DNA of 8,233 nucleotides from Pseudomonadota bacterium (GCA_023424585.1 JAFADT010000175.1:1-8233); one strand, 5' to 3'. Shown: positions 1-6,396, numbered from the stretch's first letter. Translations and numbers: made by a program. The notes: generated by a model not told the origin, from the letters alone.

Positions 1-800
1 AGCGCCGCGCGAGGACTGGCGCCATACCGGACGAAGCGGCGCACGGCGTCGGGCGCCGAGGGCTGACGGGGGTCGGTGGCTTCCACCAGCCGGCCGATGA
101 AGTCCGCCACCGGACCGGGCAGGTGCACGCGGTCCACGGCGGCGAACAGGCGCGACAGCCCGGCGGCGTCCAGCACCGGCTCCTGCGCGGGAGGCGCGCC
201 GCGCACGCGCGTGGTGAGCAGGGTGCGCAGCGTCTTCGAGCCCACGGGCGGCACGAGGATGCGGAAGAGGAAGCGGTCCAGCTGCGCCTCGGGCAGCGGG
301 TACGTGCCTTCGAGCTCGATGGGGTTCTGCGTGGCGAGCACGAAGAACGGGTCGGGCAGGGGCCGCGTCTGGCCCAGCACGGTCACGGACCGCTCCTGCA
401 TGGCCTCCAGCAGCGCGGACTGCGTCTTGGGGCTGGAGCGGTTGATCTCATCCGCCAGGACGAGGCTCGCGAAGAGGGGGCCTTCGCGGAAGACGAAGTC
501 GCGGCGCGACTCGCCCTCCAGCACGTAGGTGCCGGTGATGTCGCCGGGCAGCAGGTCGGGGGTGAACTGGATGCGGCGGAAGGGCAGCGACAGCAGCCGC
601 GCCAGGGCCTTGCACAGCTCGGTCTTGCCCAGGCCGGGCAGGCCCTCCAGGAGCACGTGGCCCCGAGCGAGCACGGCCGTCACGACCTGCTCGACGACCG
701 CCTCCTGGTCGAGCATCACCTGGTTGAGCCCGGCCTTGAGCCGGGACGCCACATCCGCCGCGCCCTGCGCTTCGGCGGGACTCAGAAGCTCCGCTGCCAC
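1..800 (-). CDS. MoxR-family AAA+ ATPase (3' end cut by window edge)
   Basis: MoxR-type AAA+ ATPase, a probable chaperone-like ATPase that acts on membrane or von Willebrand-domain partner proteins. Reading the minus strand from a GTG at 800 gives 266 codons open to the window edge. Walker A is GLPGLGKT (residues 53-60). Walker B is LVLADEIN (113-120, with D117 and E118). It is followed by the family hallmark [18 protein letters not shown]. The sensor-1 region reads LATQNP, and GASPRA (260-265) is a sensor-2-like motif just before the edge. MoxR proteins are usually about 310-340 residues, so only the C-terminal lid is missing. The GTG is the only reasonable start: an in-frame TAG (the stop of the upstream gene) lies six codons earlier, and AAGGGG sits 7 nt upstream. 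It follows the membrane coiled-coil gene by 18 nt, so the two are probably co-transcribed. Family assignment is secure; the client protein is unknown. Confidence 0.95.
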   Translation of the reverse strand, partial: MAAELLSPAEAQGAADVASRLKAGLNQVMLDQEAVVEQVVTAVLARGHVLLEGLPGLGKTELCKALARLLSLPFRRIQFTPDLLPGDITGTYVLEGESRRDFVFREGPLFASLVLADEINRSSPKTQSALLEAMQERSVTVLGQTRPLPDPFFVLATQNPIELEGTYPLPEAQLDRFLFRILVPPVGSKTLRTLLTTRVRGAPPAQEPVLDAAGLSRLFAAVDRVHLPGPVADFIGRLVEATDPRQPSAPDAVRRFVRYGASPRAA

Positions 801-807
801 GTCGTTT

Positions 808-813
808 CCCCTT
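808..813 (-). promoter_or_regulatory. Ribosome binding site of the MoxR gene
   Basis: On the minus strand AAGGGG lies 7 nt before the GTG at 800, within the 18-nt gap after the upstream stop codon. It decides the GTG start, because no ATG is available in frame after that stop. Confidence 0.6.
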
Positions 814-818
814 CTGGA

Positions 819-2345
819 CTACGAACCACCGAAGTACCGCTTCACCAGGTCGCGGTTGCGAGGCAGCAGCGGACCGGAGGTCGGTCCCGCCGTCGCGTCG
901 CCCTTCGCGCCCGTGCCCTTCGAGCCGCCGGGCCCCGCCTGCCCCGTCCGGGCCCGCGGATCCGCGGCGCGAAGGCCCCACAGCTCCTCCGCCTCGCCGC
1001 CATGTCCATCCGGCAGCGGCTGGAAGGCGAGCCGCTCCGGGTTCATCTCCGCCTCGCCGCCAAAGACGAGCGGCTGGCTCTCTCCGCCCCGGCCCACGCC
1101 CGCGCCATCGCCCTGGCGCGTGCGCCGGCTCGCGTGCTGGCCGCCCTGCTGTCCCTGTCCGTCGCCCTCTTCGCCTTCGCCTTCACCCTGCCCTTGCCCC
1201 TGTCCCTTCTGGCCCTGGCCCCGCTGCCCCTGCCCGGACTGCTGCCGCCGGGTGGAACGCCGCGCCTGGGCGCCGCGGTTCCCTCGCGAGGCGCTCTCTT
1301 CTCCGAAGCGCTGGGCCAGGGACTGCTGGCGCCGTTCGAGCGTGCGGCGCAGGTCGGCGATCTGATCCGGCGAGCCGGAGGCCTGGGCGCGAGCGGAGGC
1401 ACGGGCCTCTGCGTCGGAGGACGCCCGCGAGCCCTGCTGCGAGTCACCACCGCTCCGCGAGTCCGCGCCCTGCCCCTGTGAGCTCCGCTCGGACGCGGGG
1501 GCTTCCTGCTCACCGGCGGCGGAGTCCTCCGGGCTCCCGCTGGCGCGGGCATCGAGCGCCATGAGGGCCTGCTCCAGCGACTCACGCTCACGGGTCGCGG
1601 CTTCGGCGCCACCGGCCGCGGCGAGCGCGTCCTCCAGCTCGGCGGCGGCCTCGGACGCGCGGTTGAGCTCGGCGGCGGCCTCGGACGCGCGCTCGGCGAG
1701 CCGCTGCTCCAGCGCGTCCGCGGCTTCCCAGTCGGCGGAGTCGAAGCGCCCCTGCGCGACCTCCTCGGACAGTCGGCGCAGCTCCTCCTCGACGTCGGGG
1801 CCGAGGGGCTCCTCGCGAGCCAGGGCCTCCGCCTGGGCCTGCACGGCGGCGACCTGGGTCGCGGCGGCGGCGTTGATGTTCGAAGCGCGCAGGGCCGGCA
1901 ACGGCACGAGGAACCCCACGGCGAGGAACGCGAGCGCCCCCAGGAGCGCGCCCGCGGGCCGGAGCCACGGAACCTCCGGAGGCGTCACCTGCTGGGCGAG
2001 CTGATTGAGGCTCAGCTCCCACTCGCCAACCGGGCGCTCCAGCCGCGTGAGCAGCAGGCCCCCCGCCCTGGCGGAGCGGTCCGCGAGCACCGCCGCGTAC
2101 TCCAGCGACACGCCCCGGGACCGGGCGCGAACGAGCCACCAGCCCAGGCCCGCGAGGAGGAGCGGAGGCAGGGCCCACACCGCCAGGTCGCGCAGGAGCA
2201 GCCGGGCCAGCACGCAGGCGGTGGCCAGGGCCCAGAGCGGGGCCATGCCCGCGCCGGCCCAGGCGACGATGTTGAGCCGCCGCTGCACGCGCCGGATGGG
2301 CGCGAGCACGAGGGACTGGAAGCGGCGTTCATCACTGGCGGCCAT
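819..2345 (-). CDS. Membrane-anchored coiled-coil protein with Gly/Gln-rich linker, MoxR-operon partner
   Basis: I cannot name this protein precisely. From the ATG at 2345 it has 508 residues. Three hydrophobic segments are visible at about 25-50, 54-73 and 128-150. A long Ala/Glu-rich predicted coiled coil follows (about 158-265), then a Ser/Ala/Gly/Gln-rich region and a second charged helical segment (about 328-350). A very repetitive Gly-Gln/Gly-Glu run spans about 369-403. The C-terminus ends in PRNRDLVKRYFGGS. A tail of the type R-x-LV-x-x-YF after a disordered region is familiar from large DUF4175-like membrane proteins encoded beside MoxR genes, so a role as membrane partner of the MoxR ATPase is an inference from architecture and position. 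A GTG at 2384 would add 13 residues, but neither start has a clear Shine-Dalgarno; the ATG is preferred because MAASDERRF leads directly into the first helix. The gene diverges from the aldo/keto reductase. Confidence 0.8.
   Translation of the reverse strand: MAASDERRFQSLVLAPIRRVQRRLNIVAWAGAGMAPLWALATACVLARLLLRDLAVWALPPLLLAGLGWWLVRARSRGVSLEYAAVLADRSARAGGLLLTRLERPVGEWELSLNQLAQQVTPPEVPWLRPAGALLGALAFLAVGFLVPLPALRASNINAAAATQVAAVQAQAEALAREEPLGPDVEEELRRLSEEVAQGRFDSADWEAADALEQRLAERASEAAAELNRASEAAAELEDALAAAGGAEAATRERESLEQALMALDARASGSPEDSAAGEQEAPASERSSQGQGADSRSGGDSQQGSRASSDAEARASARAQASGSPDQIADLRRTLERRQQSLAQRFGEESASRGNRGAQARRSTRRQQSGQGQRGQGQKGQGQGQGEGEGEEGDGQGQQGGQHASRRTRQGDGAGVGRGGESQPLVFGGEAEMNPERLAFQPLPDGHGGEAEELWGLRAADPRARTGQAGPGGSKGTGAKGDATAGPTSGPLLPRNRDLVKRYFGGS
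1636..1691. repeat. 30-bp in-frame tandem duplication within the coiled-coil gene
   Basis: A 26-nt stretch at 1636-1661 recurs exactly at 1666-1691, a period of 30 nt (10 codons). In the minus-strand protein this gives RASEAAAEL followed by N in one copy and E in the other (about residues 219-238). The unit length preserves the reading frame and roughly the helical phase of the coiled coil. Confidence 0.85.
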
Positions 2346-2503
2346 GCGTGGAAGGCAGTGTCGGACACCCGACCCACCGTCCACAAGCGACGCCGGGGAA
2401 CGGTCGAATCCCGCCTTGGACGGTCGTCCGTGCGACTCCAGCTGTCGAGAAACCGCGAAACCCGGGCGAGCGCCCGAAGGCGGCGGTTACTCTGCCGCCC
2501 CCT
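2346..2503. promoter_or_regulatory. Divergent intergenic region between the coiled-coil gene and the aldo/keto reductase
   Basis: These 158 bases must carry the promoters for both divergent transcripts. I see no convincing -35/-10 pair in either direction. Visible structure includes an inverted repeat GTCGG/CCGAC, the element GGACGGTCGTCC, and two small hairpins just before the aldo/keto reductase start: CGGGCG/CGCCCG at 2463-2476 and GGCGGC/GCCGCC at 2479-2499. No Shine-Dalgarno precedes the ATG at 2504, so translation of the reductase may rely on a weak or leaderless start. Confidence 0.4.
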
Positions 2504-3496
2504 ATGAACTTCCGATTCCTTGGTCGCAGCGGCCTGAAGGTCAGTGAGATCTCTTTCGGCAACTGGCTCACCCACGGCTCCCAGGTGGAGGAGGACGCCG
2601 CGGTCGCCTGCGTGAAGGCGGCGCTCGACTCCGGCATCACCACCTTCGACACCGCCGACGTCTACGCCGGCACCAAGGCCGAGGCCGTCCTCGGCCGCGC
2701 CCTCAAGGGCCAGCGCCGCGAAGGCTACGAGCTGTTCACCAAGGTCTACTGGCCCACCGGCCCCGGCCAGAACGACCGCGGCCTGTCCCGCAAGCACATC
2801 TTCGAGTCCATCCACGGCTCCCTGCGCCGCCTCCAGACGGACTACGTGGACCTCTACCAGGCCCACCGCTTCGACGCGGAGACGCCCCTGGAGGAGACCC
2901 TGCTCGCCTTCGCCGACCTCGTCCGCCAGGGCAAGGCCCTCTACATCGGCGTCTCCGAGTGGACCGCCGAGCAGATCTCCGCCGGCGCGAAGCTCGCCCG
3001 CGAGCTGCGCGTGCCCTTCATCTCCAACCAGCCCCAGTACTCCATGCTCTGGCGGGTCATCGAGTCCAAGGTCATCCCCACCTCCGACGCCGAGGGCCTG
3101 GGGCAGCTCGTCTGGTCCCCCATGGCCAAGGGCGTGCTCAGCGGCAAGTACCTCCCCGGCAAGCCCCCGCCCGCGGACACCCGCGCCGCCACGCAGGGCG
3201 CGCAGTTCATGACCAGCTTCATGACCGACGACGTGCTCACCCGCGTCCAGCAGCTCAAGCCCCTGGCCCAGGAGGCCGGCCTGTCCATGGCGCAGCTCTC
3301 CATCGCGTGGGTGCTCCAGAACAAGAGCGTCTCCTCCGCCATCATCGGCGCCACCAGGCCGGAGCAGGTGCTCGACAACGTGAAGGCCACCGGCGTGAAG
3401 CTGGACGCGGAGCTCCTGCGCCGCATCGACGCCATCCTCGGCCCCGTCGTGGAGCGCGACCCCGCGCAGACCAGCAGCCCCAGCCGCCGTCCCTGA
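2504..3496 (+). CDS. Aldo/keto reductase, Kv-channel beta-subunit-like
   Basis: NADPH-dependent aldo/keto reductase, 330 residues, a cytosolic TIM-barrel enzyme that reduces aldehydes or ketones; the substrate is unknown. The catalytic tetrad is visible as D49 and Y54 (in FDTADVY), K80 (in LFTKVYW) and H121 (in QAHRFD). The segments RGLSRKHI (92-99), SLRRLQTDYVDLY (106-118), SPMAKGVLSGKY (205-216) and VSSAIIGATRPEQVLDN (276-292, cofactor binding) closely resemble the voltage-gated K+ channel beta-subunit/AKR6 branch. Here the fourth tetrad residue is His, as in catalytic AKRs, rather than the Asn of animal Kv-beta. The frame is open upstream to 2348, but the family N-terminus MNFRFLGRSGLKVSEI fixes the start at 2504; there is no good Shine-Dalgarno. 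It appears monocistronic, divergent from the coiled-coil gene and 219 bp ahead of exbB. No potassium channel gene is nearby. Confidence 0.93.
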   Translation: MNFRFLGRSGLKVSEISFGNWLTHGSQVEEDAAVACVKAALDSGITTFDTADVYAGTKAEAVLGRALKGQRREGYELFTKVYWPTGPGQNDRGLSRKHIFESIHGSLRRLQTDYVDLYQAHRFDAETPLEETLLAFADLVRQGKALYIGVSEWTAEQISAGAKLARELRVPFISNQPQYSMLWRVIESKVIPTSDAEGLGQLVWSPMAKGVLSGKYLPGKPPPADTRAATQGAQFMTSFMTDDVLTRVQQLKPLAQEAGLSMAQLSIAWVLQNKSVSSAIIGATRPEQVLDNVKATGVKLDAELLRRIDAILGPVVERDPAQTSSPSRRP

Positions 3497-3715
3497 GAGT
3501 GTTCTCATCCACCGGCGGAGCAGGCGCTCCCATGCCCGCCCCGCCCGGTCCGGTGATGGCCATCCGACATCCGCGCCCTCCTGCCCCCATGGCCGTCCAC
3601 CATCGCGCGACGGACGGGTGAACCCGGCCCCGATCCATTTGACTTTTGAGTCGGGGGGAACAAGAGACTGCGCCGCGCGTTGAGCGATCCCACTCTTGAA
3701 CCGGGCTTTTCCCAC
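3497..3715. promoter_or_regulatory. Intergenic region upstream of exbB with a TTGACT/GACT-TTTG-AGTC element
   Basis: This gap of 219 bases has no supported gene. It must hold the terminator of the aldo/keto reductase (only weak hairpins are seen, e.g. GGAGC-AGGC-GCTCC at 3517-3530) and the promoter of the exbB operon. TTGACT at 3639-3644 could be a -35, though no good -10 follows. It overlaps the small inverted repeat GACT-TTTG-AGTC at 3641-3652, a possible operator. I find no recognisable Fur box, although iron control would be the usual expectation for exbBD-tonB. Confidence 0.35.
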
Positions 3716-4408
3716 ATGACGTCCTCCTTCCTCCTGGCCCAGGCGGCCCAACCCGAACTCGGATGGTTGAGCAGCAAGCTGCTCGGGGTGACGCTGGGCA
3801 GCGCCGAGTGGGTCCTCTGGCTGCTCGTGACCCTCTCCATCGTCTCCATCGCGGTGATGCTGGAGCGCGCCGTCTACTTCTCGCGCCACCGGCTGCCCAA
3901 CTCGGAGGCCCTGGCGGTGCGCCTGGCGCGCGGCGAGTTCGACGCCGTGGCCGGCGAGGTGAAGAACCAGAAGGGCATGGAGGCCGCCGTCATCCGCGAG
4001 GCCCTGGGCTCCGCGTCGCAGGGCCCCGACACCGTGGAGCAGGTCATCGCGTCCACCGTCGCCCGCGAGCGCCCCCAGTACGAGCGCGGCCTGTCCATCC
4101 TGGGCACGCTGGGCAACAACGCCCCGTTCATCGGCCTGTTCGGCACGGTGCTCGGCATCATCAAGGCCTTCAACGACCTGGGCGCCATGAACGCCAAGGG
4201 CGGCGCCATGCAGCAGACGGTGATGGCCGGCATCTCGGAGGCGCTCGTCGCCACCGCCGTGGGCCTCGCCGTCGCCATCCCCGCCGTGGTCGCCTTCAAC
4301 GTCTTCAACCGCCAGCTCAAGACGCTCACCAGCCGCACCACCGCCCTGGGCCACGCGCTCGTGGGCGCCATGAAGGCGCGCAAGCCGGGCGCCGCGGGAG
4401 GCAACTAG
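3716..4408 (+). CDS. exbB: ExbB/TolQ/MotA-family proton channel protein
   Basis: Inner-membrane subunit of the ExbB-ExbD motor that uses the proton gradient to drive TonB. It has 230 residues, close to the usual ExbB length. Three membrane segments are visible at about 32-52, 131-151 and 173-194, with a cytoplasmic loop between the first two. Conserved channel residues are present: T144 (in GLFGTVLGI) and E175/T180 (in ISEALVATAVGL), which correspond by motif to E. coli ExbB T148, E176 and T181. The frame is open to a TTG at 3680, but the ATG at 3716 gives a normal N-terminus (MTSSFLLAQAAQ); neither has a clear Shine-Dalgarno. The stop lies 3 nt before exbD, so the two are translationally close. 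A TolQ assignment is less likely because tonB, not tolA, follows. Confidence 0.93.
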   Translation: MTSSFLLAQAAQPELGWLSSKLLGVTLGSAEWVLWLLVTLSIVSIAVMLERAVYFSRHRLPNSEALAVRLARGEFDAVAGEVKNQKGMEAAVIREALGSASQGPDTVEQVIASTVARERPQYERGLSILGTLGNNAPFIGLFGTVLGIIKAFNDLGAMNAKGGAMQQTVMAGISEALVATAVGLAVAIPAVVAFNVFNRQLKTLTSRTTALGHALVGAMKARKPGAAGGN

Positions 4409-4411
4409 CCC

Positions 4412-4849
4412 ATGGCCGGCGGCGCGAACGACAGCGACGAGGAGATCTCGGGCATCAACGTCACCCCGCTGGTGGACGTGGTGCTGGTGCTGCTCATCAT
4501 CTTCATGGTCACCGCCAACTTCATCGTCCGCGAGACGGTGGAGGTGGACCTGCCCCGCGCCGCCAACGGCGGTGAGACGGTGCAGGGCCTGGTGAACGTC
4601 GTCCTCGACAAGGAGGGCAAGCTCTACTTCGACGGCGCGGAGGTGACGGAGGCCGACCTGTCCCGCCGCGTGACGGAGGCCGTGGCCAAGGACAAGGACA
4701 CGCGCGCCATCATCAGCGCGGACCAGACGCTCGCCTACGGCCGCGTGATGCGCCTCATCGACGTGGTGAAGGGCCAGGGCATCGCGAAGTTCGCCCTCAA
4801 CATCGAGAAGGACGCCGCCCCCGCCCGGGCCGCGCCCGCCACGCCCTGA
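4412..4849 (+). CDS. exbD: ExbD/TolR-family biopolymer transport protein
   Basis: Partner of ExbB in the TonB-energising motor, 145 residues. A short cytoplasmic N-terminus ends in the hallmark INVTPLVDVVLVLLIIFMV. D22 is the membrane-embedded proton-carrying aspartate (equivalent by motif to E. coli ExbD D25), and one helix spans about 20-39. The periplasmic domain follows, with VVLDKEGKLYFDG and the terminal segment YGRVMRLIDVVKGQGIAKFALN typical of ExbD/TolR, then an Ala/Pro tail. GGGAGG at 4396-4401, inside the end of exbB, is the likely ribosome binding site, 10 nt before the ATG. It is co-transcribed with exbB (3-nt gap) and tonB (15-nt gap). Confidence 0.94.
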   Translation: MAGGANDSDEEISGINVTPLVDVVLVLLIIFMVTANFIVRETVEVDLPRAANGGETVQGLVNVVLDKEGKLYFDGAEVTEADLSRRVTEAVAKDKDTRAIISADQTLAYGRVMRLIDVVKGQGIAKFALNIEKDAAPARAAPATP

Positions 4850-4864
4850 CGAGGCCCCGCGACG

Positions 4865-5665
4865 ATGAGCCAGGCGGTCCTCGAACCCTCTCCCCTGCCC
4901 CAGCGCGACCGCTCCACGCGGTTCCTGCTCTTGTTCGTCCTCGTGTCGCTCGCGCTGCACGGGGTGGCCTTCGGGTTCCTCTCCACCCTGGAGGGCCGCA
5001 CGCACGCGGCCCCCCAGAAGCCGGTGGAGCTGGTCATGGTGGAGGTGCAGAAGCCGCCGCCCCCGCCGCCTCCGGAAGAGCAGCCGGAGGAGCCCAAGCC
5101 GCCGCCTCCGCCGCCCCCGAAGGTGAAGGTGAAGCCGCCGCCCATCAAGGTCGCGGAGGCCCCCAAGCCCCCGCCCCCGACGGAGGCCCCGCCGCCGCCC
5201 AACGACACGCCGCCGCCGGAGCCCTCCGCGAAGCCGCCGCCGCTCGTGGTGGGCATGACCATGTCGTCCACCACCAGCGCCGGCTCCTTCGCCGCGCCCG
5301 TGGGCAACACCGCCTACGGCAAGGCCACCGGCCCCGCGAAGGACCCCAAGGACGTGAAGGGCTACTCCGCGCCCAGGTACGTGCCCGTGTACCAGGTGGA
5401 CACGGAGCCCTCGGTCGCGTCCGAGGTGAAGATCCCCTACCCGGACGAGGCGCGCCGCGCGGGCATCGAGGGCACCGTCACGCTGTCCATCACCATCGAC
5501 GCGGAGGGCAAGGTGAGCAACGTGAAGGTCATCTCCGGGCCCGGCTACGGCCTCAACGAGGCCGCGCGCGACGCCATCCGCCGCTTCCGCTTCAAGCCCG
5601 CCATCAAGGGCGGTGAGCCGGTGGCCACGGAGATGAAGTACTCGTACACCTTCCTGCTGGACTGA
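4865..5665 (+). CDS. tonB: TonB energy-transducing protein
   Basis: Transmits ExbB-ExbD energy across the periplasm to outer-membrane TonB-dependent receptors. It has 266 residues. The cytoplasmic N-terminus is followed by a signal anchor (about 19-40) containing the SxxxH motif (S28, H32), as in E. coli S16/H20, which contacts ExbB/ExbD. A long proline-rich spacer (about 64-127, with runs such as KPPPPPPP alternating with Glu and Lys blocks) spans the periplasm. A Gly/Ala/Ser-rich stretch follows, then the TonB C-terminal fold (about 187-266) with IPYPDEARRAGIEGTV, ITIDAEGKVSNVKV, AARDAIRRFRFKPA and a terminal beta strand SYTFLLD. GAGG at 4851-4854 is the likely ribosome binding site. It is the last gene of the exbB-exbD-tonB unit and ends at a hairpin facing marR. 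The receptors it serves are not in the window. Confidence 0.95.
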   Translation: MSQAVLEPSPLPQRDRSTRFLLLFVLVSLALHGVAFGFLSTLEGRTHAAPQKPVELVMVEVQKPPPPPPPEEQPEEPKPPPPPPPKVKVKPPPIKVAEAPKPPPPTEAPPPPNDTPPPEPSAKPPPLVVGMTMSSTTSAGSFAAPVGNTAYGKATGPAKDPKDVKGYSAPRYVPVYQVDTEPSVASEVKIPYPDEARRAGIEGTVTLSITIDAEGKVSNVKVISGPGYGLNEAARDAIRRFRFKPAIKGGEPVATEMKYSYTFLLD

Positions 5666-5676
5666 CGCGGGGACGC

Positions 5677-5696
5677 CCGGGCTCCCCTGAGCCCGG
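5677..5696. terminator. GC-rich hairpin between convergent tonB and marR
   Basis: CCGGGCTC (5677-5684) pairs perfectly with GAGCCCGG (5689-5696) across a CCCT loop. It lies in the 40-bp gap between the stop codons of tonB and marR, so it could serve both directions. There is no T-tract, which is common for hairpin terminators in very GC-rich genomes. Confidence 0.6.
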
Positions 5697-5705
5697 CCCG
5701 CCGCG

Positions 5706-6194
5706 CTACTGCGTCTTCAGCGCGCGGCGCATGATGTCGCGCAGCGCCGCCAGGTCCTCGTCCGGCATCGCGGCGATGAGGGGCGGCGGCGCGCTCAGCC
5801 GCTCCATCAGCCGCCCGCGCAGCTCCGCGCCCGCCTCCGTCAGCACCAGCATCTTCACGCGCCGGTCCTGCTCGCTGCTCTTGCGCTCCACCAGCCCGCG
5901 CGCCTCCAGCCGGTCCACCAGCCCCGTCACGTTGGACGCGTCGCACGACAGGTAGTGGGCGAGCGTGCTCATCGCGAGCGGCCCCTCGCCCAGTTGCTTG
6001 AGCACGTGCGCCTGCACGGGCGAGAGGTCGAGCTCCGCCGCCAGCGCGGGGAAGTTGCGCATATGGGTGTGCAGCATCTCGTACAGCAGCGCCCACGCCT
6101 GCTCGGGCAGTCCGCTCTCGCCCTCGGGCTGGCCACGGGAGGCCACCGGCTGGCGCATCACCTGCTCGCTAGGACCGTCGCTGAAGCCATTCAT
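5706..6194 (-). CDS. MarR-family winged-helix transcriptional regulator
   Basis: Dimeric DNA-binding regulator, 162 residues, probably a repressor relieved by small phenolic or hydrophobic ligands; the ligand here is unknown. A Gly/Glu-rich N-terminus (about 1-30) precedes the dimerisation helices. The winged helix runs from about 55 to 122: LSPVQAHVLKQLGE, MSTLAHYLSCDASNVTGLVD (recognition helix), LEARGLVERK, and the wing EQDRRVKMLVLTEAG with the conserved DRR (110-112). The only cysteine, C84, sits in the helix-turn-helix, so redox sensing is conceivable but unproven. The ATG at 6194 lacks a Shine-Dalgarno and lies 2 nt from an 18-bp palindrome; an alternative ATG at 6158 would shorten the protein by 12 residues. 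It is convergent with tonB and divergent from the TolC-like gene, the usual arrangement for a MarR protein that controls itself and a neighbouring efflux gene. Confidence 0.92.
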   Translation of the reverse strand: MNGFSDGPSEQVMRQPVASRGQPEGESGLPEQAWALLYEMLHTHMRNFPALAAELDLSPVQAHVLKQLGEGPLAMSTLAHYLSCDASNVTGLVDRLEARGLVERKSSEQDRRVKMLVLTEAGAELRGRLMERLSAPPPLIAAMPDEDLAALRDIMRRALKTQ

Positions 6195-6196
6195 AG

Positions 6197-6214
6197 TGAA
6201 TTTACGTTAATTCA
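6197..6214. promoter_or_regulatory. Candidate MarR operator palindrome
   Basis: TGAATTTACGTTAATTCA is an 18-bp inverted repeat with 8 of 9 base pairs matching. It stands out in an AT-richer pocket and lies just 2 nt upstream of the marR start codon. A possible marR -10 (TAACGT on the minus strand, 6204-6209) lies inside it, with TTGTTT as -35 17 nt upstream. Length and symmetry fit MarR-family operators, so autorepression is the likely role; this is inferred, not shown. Confidence 0.5.
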
Positions 6215-6232
6215 TCGGACGCACATAAACAA

Positions 6233-6262
6233 TTGACATCATCAACCATTGACCGCTACTAC
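6233..6262 (+). promoter_or_regulatory. Candidate sigma-70-type promoter for the TolC-like gene
   Basis: TTGACA at 6233-6238 is a perfect -35 hexamer. After 18 bases, TACTAC (6257-6262) is a weak -10. The same stretch carries alternating TTGA / TCAA / TTGA half-sites at 6233-6236, 6242-6245 and 6249-6252, which may be part of a regulator site. The resulting leader to the ATG at 6397 would be about 130 nt. Confidence 0.35.
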
Positions 6263-6279
6263 ATTCCGCATATTCCAAC

Positions 6280-6295
6280 ATCCGACAGTGCGGAT
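6280..6295. promoter_or_regulatory. Second inverted repeat in the marR/tolC control region
   Basis: ATCCG (6280-6284) and CGGAT (6291-6295) form a 16-bp element with 5-bp arms. A further TCCGCA (6265-6270) pairs with TGCGGA (6289-6294) as an alternative. Position downstream of the candidate tolC promoter suggests a second operator, but the arms are short. Confidence 0.25.
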
Positions 6296-6380
6296 TACTT
6301 CAACGCCGCGCCAAGGTCGGGTAGAGGACGCAACGCAGTCGTCCATAGGACGGATCCGCCTCGCGCTCCCGCGGGACGGT

Positions 6381-6388
6381 GAGGAGGT
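6381..6388 (+). promoter_or_regulatory. Strong Shine-Dalgarno of the TolC-like gene
   Basis: GAGGAGGT lies 8 nt before the ATG at 6397 and decides that start over the in-frame GTG at 6379, which itself overlaps the ribosome binding site. Confidence 0.85.
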
Positions 6389-6396
6389 CGAGCGGT

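Noticed and set aside
1135..1260. Possible CRISPR or satellite array in a repetitive stretch
   Set aside because: The repetition comes from Gly-Gln/Gly-Glu codons in the coiled-coil protein; there are no regular repeat-spacer units.
123..1481. Plus-strand open frame opposite the MoxR ATPase and the coiled-coil gene
   Set aside because: The minus strand carries Walker A/B motifs and a coherent membrane protein; the plus-strand translation is an antisense shadow.
2348..2503. N-terminal extension of the aldo/keto reductase
   Set aside because: The frame is open but encodes 52 residues unlike any AKR N-terminus and would overlap the divergent gene's promoter region. MNFRFLGRSGLKVSEI matches the family start.
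3680..3715. Upstream TTG start for exbB
   Set aside because: It would add 12 residues with no Shine-Dalgarno advantage. The ATG at 3716 gives an N-terminus of ordinary ExbB length.
2012..5005. Very long open frame (about 1000 codons) on the minus strand across the aldo/keto reductase, exbB and exbD
   Set aside because: It is antisense to three clearly recognised genes. Its translation is His/Arg/Gly/Asp-rich low-complexity sequence without domain motifs, as expected from the complementary strand of GC-rich codons.
5050..5250. Repetitive CCG-rich tract
   Set aside because: It encodes the proline-rich spacer of TonB and is explained by that function.
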